Positions 5,433-8,943 of a stretch of DNA of 8,943 bases are shown piece by piece. Origin of the DNA: Frankiaceae bacterium (GTDB lineage: Bacteria > Actinomycetota > Actinomycetes > JADGOU01); the NCBI GenBank assembly GCA_017882835.1, contig JADGOU010000097.1, forward strand, positions 1-8,943, read 5' to 3'. Numbering within the stretch: position 1 is the first letter of the stretch; each line of letters starts with the position of its first letter. Below the pieces are notes generated by a model. That model was not told the DNA's origin, ran no database searches, and worked only from the letters and a program-made list of their open reading frames with translations. The position numbers were made by a program, and so were the translations under genes.

Positions 5433-7621
5433 TGTCCACGACCACGCTCGACAACACGCCGGTCGGGCCGGGCGCGCCGGAGCCGTCCGCCGCAGCGGAG
5501 GGACCCCGGCGGGTGCCGGGCGGCCTGCTCGACCCCAAGCAGATGCTGCGGTCGCTGCCGGACGCGGTGACGAAGCTGAACCCGGCAACGCTCTACAAGA
5601 ACCCGGTCATGTTCATCGTGGAGATCGGCTCGGTGTGCACCACCGTGCTCGCCATCCGCGACCACACCAGCTTCGCCATTCAGATCGCGGTCTGGCTGTG
5701 GCTCACCGTGATCGCCGCGAACCTCGCCGAGGCGGTCGCCGAGGGGCGCGGCAAGGCCCAGGCGGAAGCGCTGCGCCGGGCCAAGACCGACACCATCGCC
5801 CGTCGGGTCGTCGACTGGACGCCGGCGGCCGCGGCCGGTCAGCTGCGCGAGGAGCCGGTGCCGGCACCCCAGCTCGCGCAGGGTGACGTGGTGATCTGTG
5901 CGGCGGGTGAGCTCATCCCCGGCGACGGTGACGTCATCGACGGGATCGCCGCGGTCGACGAGTCGGCCATCACCGGTGAGTCCGCGCCGGTGATCCGGGA
6001 GTCCGGGGGGGACCGGTCCAGCGTCACCGGCGGCACCAAGGTCCTTTCCGACCAGATCATCGTCAAGATCACGCAAAGGCCCGGGGAGAGCTTCATCGAC
6101 CGGATGATCGCCCTGGTCGAGGGGGCGAGCCGGCAGAAGACCCCGAACGAGATCGCGCTCAACATCCTGCTGGCCAGCCTGACCATCATCTTCCTGTTGG
6201 CGGTGGCCACCCTGCAGCCACTGGCAATCTTTTCCAAGGCCCAGCAGCCGGGCATCCCGGACAGCGCATCACTGACCAGCCAGGGGGTCACCGGCATCGT
6301 GCTGGTCGCACTGCTGGTCTGCCTGATCCCGACCACGATCGGCGCGCTGCTCAGTGCGATCGGCATCGCCGGGATGGACCGGCTGGTGCAGCGCAACGTG
6401 CTGGCGATGTCCGGCCGGGCGGTCGAGGCCGCCGGCGACGTCAACACCCTGCTGCTGGACAAGACCGGCACGATCACGCTGGGCAACCGGCAGGCGAGCG
6501 AGTTCGTCTCGGTCGGCGGCGTCCCGGCGCAGGAACTCGCGCAGGTCACGCAGCTGTCGTCGCTGTCCGACGAGACCCCGGAAGGACGCTCGATCGTGGT
6601 GCTGGCCAAGGAACGGTACGGCCTGCGGCAGCCGGGCCCCGGGGAGCTCACGCACGCCCGGTTCGTCGCCTTCAGCGCGCAGACCCGGATGAGTGGCGTC
6701 GACCTGCCCGCCGCCGGCGGGGCAGTGCGGCAGGTCCGCAAGGGTGCGGCCGGCTCGGTGAGCGGCTGGGTGCGCGAGCGGGGGGGCGAGGTGCCCGCCG
6801 AGATGGGGCAGGTCGTGGACGGGATCTCGGCCGCCGGCGGCACCCCGCTGGTGGTCGCCGAGGCCGCCGGCGGCACCGCCCGGGTGCTCGGCGTGATCCA
6901 CCTCAAGGACGTGGTGAAGGTCGGGATGCGGGAGCGGTTCGACGAGCTCCGGGCGATGGGCATCCGCACCGTCATGATCACCGGTGACAACCCATTGACC
7001 GCTCGGGCCATCGCCGAAGAGGCCGGGGTCGACGACTTCCTGGCCGAGGCCACGCCGGAGGACAAGATGGCCTTGATCCGCCGCGAGCAGGCGGGCGGCA
7101 AGCTGGTGGCGATGACCGGCGACGGCACCAACGACGCCCCCGCGTTGGCTCAGGCCGATGTCGGCGTGGCGATGAACTCCGGCACCTCGGCCGCCAAGGA
7201 GGCCGGGAACATGGTCGACCTGGACTCCAACCCCACCAAGCTCATCGAGATCGTCGAGATCGGCAAGCAACTGCTCATCACCCGGGGCTCGCTGACGACG
7301 TTCTCGATCGCCAACGACGTCGCCAAGTACTTCGCGATCATCCCGGCGATGTTCGCCGGCGTCTACGGCGGGCTGGACACCCTCAACGTCATGCGGCTGC
7401 ACTCGCCCCAGTCGGCGATCCTGTCCGCGGTCATCTTCAACGCCCTGGTCATCGTCGCGCTGATCCCGCTGGCCCTGCGCGGGGCGCGATACACCCCGTC
7501 CTCGGCGAGCCAGATGCTGCGCCGCAACCTCTACGTCTACGGCCTGGGGGGACTGATCGCCCCGTTCGTCGGGATCAAGCTCATCGACCTGATCGTCCAG
7601 TTCCTGCCCGGGATCCGGTAA
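5432..7621 (+). CDS. kdpB: KdpB, ATP-hydrolysing P-type ATPase subunit
   Basis: A 729-residue P-type ATPase that energises K+ uptake in the KdpFABC complex. Visible motifs in order: TGES of the actuator domain (181-184), CLIPTTIG with the membrane proline (297-304), the phosphorylation motif DKTGT with catalytic Asp343, FSAQTRMSG and KGA of the nucleotide-binding domain (414-422, 437-439), TGDN (517-520), the hinge motif TGDGTNDAP (562-570), and SIANDVAKYFAI (625-636), whose Asp629 and Lys632 correspond to the charged membrane residues known in E. coli KdpB. Ser184 of TGES corresponds to the serine whose phosphorylation inhibits the E. coli pump at high K+, so that control could exist here. 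The first 30 or so residues are a Pro/Ala-rich extension. A GGAAGG site lies 9 nt before the ATG, inside the end of kdpA. Confidence 0.97.
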   Translation: MSTTTLDNTPVGPGAPEPSAAAEGPRRVPGGLLDPKQMLRSLPDAVTKLNPATLYKNPVMFIVEIGSVCTTVLAIRDHTSFAIQIAVWLWLTVIAANLAEAVAEGRGKAQAEALRRAKTDTIARRVVDWTPAAAAGQLREEPVPAPQLAQGDVVICAAGELIPGDGDVIDGIAAVDESAITGESAPVIRESGGDRSSVTGGTKVLSDQIIVKITQRPGESFIDRMIALVEGASRQKTPNEIALNILLASLTIIFLLAVATLQPLAIFSKAQQPGIPDSASLTSQGVTGIVLVALLVCLIPTTIGALLSAIGIAGMDRLVQRNVLAMSGRAVEAAGDVNTLLLDKTGTITLGNRQASEFVSVGGVPAQELAQVTQLSSLSDETPEGRSIVVLAKERYGLRQPGPGELTHARFVAFSAQTRMSGVDLPAAGGAVRQVRKGAAGSVSGWVRERGGEVPAEMGQVVDGISAAGGTPLVVAEAAGGTARVLGVIHLKDVVKVGMRERFDELRAMGIRTVMITGDNPLTARAIAEEAGVDDFLAEATPEDKMALIRREQAGGKLVAMTGDGTNDAPALAQADVGVAMNSGTSAAKEAGNMVDLDSNPTKLIEIVEIGKQLLITRGSLTTFSIANDVAKYFAIIPAMFAGVYGGLDTLNVMRLHSPQSAILSAVIFNALVIVALIPLALRGARYTPSSASQMLRRNLYVYGLGGLIAPFVGIKLIDLIVQFLPGIR

Positions 7622-7624
7622 ACC

Positions 7625-8530
7625 ATGGCTCGCTTCACCGCAACCGCCCGCCAGTACACCGCCGCCGTGCGCATCCTGGTGCTGTTCACCGTCCTACTGG
7701 GGGTGGCCTACCCGCTGGCGGTGACCGCCGTGGCCCAGGTGCCGGGGCTGAAGTCCCGCGCCGACGGCTCGTTGGTCACCACCGGCGGGCAGGTCGTCGG
7801 TTCGAGGTTGATCGGGCAGCCGTTCACCGACGCGAAGGGCAACGCCCTGGTCCAGTACCTGCAGACCCGCCCGTCCGCAGCCGGCACCGGAGCGACCGGG
7901 TATGACCCGACCGCCTCCGGGGCGTCGAACCTCGGCCCGGAGTCGGTGCTGGACACGCTGCCCGACCCGGCCAAACCCGGCGACACCGGAAAGCAGTCGC
8001 TGCTGACCCAGGTCTGCACCCGCAGCCAGACCGTCGGAGCGCTCGAAGGGGTCGACGGCGCCCGACCGTTCTGCACCCCCGGCGGTGTCGGTGCGGTGCT
8101 CGCCGTCTTCCACGCCGGCCCGGGCTACCAGGGCCCGATCACCCGGGTCGTCAGCGTCAACGAAGCCTGCCCGGCCCAGCCGTTCCTGGCGGACTACCAG
8201 GGGGTGACGGTCCAGTGCGCGACGTTCGGGCCGGACTACACCGCCGGCCAGGTCGTCCCGATCCGCGGCAGCGCACCGGCGCACCCGGCGGTGCCGGCCG
8301 ACGCCGTCACCGCGTCCGGCTCCGGCCTCGACCCGGACATCTCGCCGGCCTACGCCCGCCTGCAGGCGGCCCGTGTCGCCAAGGCGCGCGGGGTGGGTCT
8401 CGGGCAGGTACTGGCGGTGATCGACAAGCACACGTCCGGCCGCGATCTCGGCTTCCTGGGAGAGCCGCGGGTCAACGCCCTGCAGGTGAACCTCGACCTT
8501 GACCGCAGCTACCCATACCACACCGGCTAG
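7625..8530 (+). CDS. kdpC: KdpC with a large cysteine-containing insertion
   Basis: A 301-residue KdpC, against roughly 190 residues in E. coli. KdpC is a single-span subunit of the K+ pump. A membrane helix lies at about residues 13-38 and the rest faces outward. The N-terminal half carries VVGSRLIGQPF (57-67), TRPSA (81-85), YD (93-94) and SGASNLGP (98-105); the C-terminal half carries VTASGSGLDPDISPAYA (228-244) and LGFLGEPRVN (275-284), all family hallmarks. Between them, about residues 106-222, sits an extra segment of around 110 residues with four cysteines at 131, 150, 182 and 198, which could form disulfides outside the cell. The frame is continuous and base use is like its neighbours, so it is not a frameshift. 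It starts 3 nt after kdpB. I have an uncertain memory of similar long KdpCs in other actinobacteria. Confidence 0.94.
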   Translation: MARFTATARQYTAAVRILVLFTVLLGVAYPLAVTAVAQVPGLKSRADGSLVTTGGQVVGSRLIGQPFTDAKGNALVQYLQTRPSAAGTGATGYDPTASGASNLGPESVLDTLPDPAKPGDTGKQSLLTQVCTRSQTVGALEGVDGARPFCTPGGVGAVLAVFHAGPGYQGPITRVVSVNEACPAQPFLADYQGVTVQCATFGPDYTAGQVVPIRGSAPAHPAVPADAVTASGSGLDPDISPAYARLQAARVAKARGVGLGQVLAVIDKHTSGRDLGFLGEPRVNALQVNLDLDRSYPYHTG

Positions 8531-8661
8531 CTCAGGCTCGGCGGACACCGGCGCGGGCGTGGGCGCATGGCAACTGGGGCACCGGTGGATCCCGGCCCTC
8601 TCCCCGACGCCGCGCCCACTGTCCCCGCGCTCCGGGCGACGTTGACAATAAATGGGGGTGC
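8531..8661. promoter_or_regulatory. kdpC-kdpD gap with a TTGACA hexamer
   Basis: This 130-bp gap is long compared with the other joints of the operon. It contains GTGGGCGC (8559-8566) and its reverse complement GCGCCCAC (8612-8619) about 45 nt apart, the palindrome CACCGGTG (8580-8587), and an unusually AT-rich patch, TTGACAATAAAT, at 8642-8653. TTGACA (8642-8647) is a perfect consensus -35 box, but the sequence 17 nt further on (CTGATT, 8665-8670) is a poor -10 and coincides with the start of kdpD. A separate kdpD promoter is therefore only a weak possibility. Confidence 0.25.
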
Positions 8662-8664
8662 CTG

Positions 8665-8943
8665 CTGATTGGGCGAGGTCAGCTGCGGGTCTACCTCGGC
8701 GCCGCACCCGGGGTCGGCAAGACCTTCGCCATGCTCGACGAGGGGCAGCGCCGGGCCGGCCGCGGCACCGACGTCGTGGTCGGCTACGTCGAGACCCACA
8801 ACCGGCCACTAACCGCGGCCAGGCTGGCCGACCTGGAGGTCCTGCCCCGCAGGCAGCTGACCTACCGCGGGGCGTCGTTCACCGAGATGGACGTGGACGC
8901 GGTGCTGGCCCGCCGGCCCCAGGTCGCACTCGTCGACGAGCTG
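8665..8943 (+). CDS. kdpD: KdpD sensor histidine kinase, N-terminal part (cut by window end)
   Basis: The 5' end of kdpD, the membrane sensor kinase that with KdpE controls kdp expression. The visible frame encodes the N-terminal KdpD domain: GQLRVYLGAAPGVGKTFAML with a Walker A motif (GAAPGVGKT), then DVVVGYVETHNRP and, at the window edge, VALVDEL, the beginning of the Walker B-like DEL. The frame is closed upstream by TGA at 8500-8502, and no ATG, GTG or TTG occurs between there and the Walker A codons. I placed the start at CTG 8665, 6 nt after a GGGGG run (8654-8658); CTG 8662 and ATT 8668 are alternatives. An out-of-frame ATG at 8652 would join the frame if one G of that run were absent. 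The identity is secure, the start is not. The sensor, membrane and kinase domains lie beyond the window. Confidence 0.9.
   Translation, partial: MIGRGQLRVYLGAAPGVGKTFAMLDEGQRRAGRGTDVVVGYVETHNRPLTAARLADLEVLPRRQLTYRGASFTEMDVDAVLARRPQVALVDEL

Noticed and set aside
3384..5588. Minus-strand open frame of 734 codons antisense to kdpA
   Set aside because: Composition is Gly/Arg/His/Gln low-complexity and it opposes the canonical KdpA frame; no family features.
5839..7131. Minus-strand open frame of 430 codons antisense to kdpB
   Set aside because: Ser/Pro/Thr-rich low-complexity product opposite a complete P-type ATPase with every motif in place.
1..8943. tRNA, rRNA, CRISPR arrays, insertion sequences, attachment sites
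   Set aside because: No cloverleaf-type sequence, regular spacer array, transposase frame or flanking terminal repeats were seen; nearly all the window is coding.

Overview
The window is GC-rich with strong G/C preference at third codon positions, GTG starts and actinobacterial-type Kdp proteins, so it most likely comes from a high-GC actinobacterium; genus cannot be told from the sequence alone. It is a potassium-homeostasis locus: a complete kdpFABC operon followed by the 5' end of kdpD, facing away from a second, divergent, stand-alone kdpA.

Layout. 62-1471 (+) encodes a DUF2254 membrane protein of unknown function. It converges on 1468-3117 (-), an orphan KdpA paralogue of 549 residues; the two genes share a CTAG tetranucleotide in which each strand reads its own TAG stop. 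About 400 bp (3118-3518) separate the orphan kdpA from the main operon. This gap holds several hairpins, including a 12-bp perfect stem, and a tandem array of four 9-mers (consensus CCGTNAGGA) spaced exactly 11 bp apart, the architecture expected of an OmpR/PhoB-family operator and therefore a candidate KdpE site.

The + strand operon then runs with overlapping or nearly abutting genes: a 27-residue membrane peptide (3519-3602), kdpF (3599-3688), a possible 26-codon bridging ORF (3688-3768), kdpA (3765-5432), kdpB (5432-7621) and kdpC (7625-8530). After about 130 bp the sensor kinase gene kdpD begins and is cut by the window edge. KdpA (K+ filter), KdpB (P-type ATPase), KdpC and KdpF together form the high-affinity K+ pump; KdpD and an unseen KdpE would control its expression.

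Points that depart from the textbook operon are the second KdpA with substitutions in three of its four filter loops, an approximately 110-residue insertion with four cysteines in KdpC, and a kdpD reading frame with no ATG, GTG or TTG start upstream of its Walker A motif.
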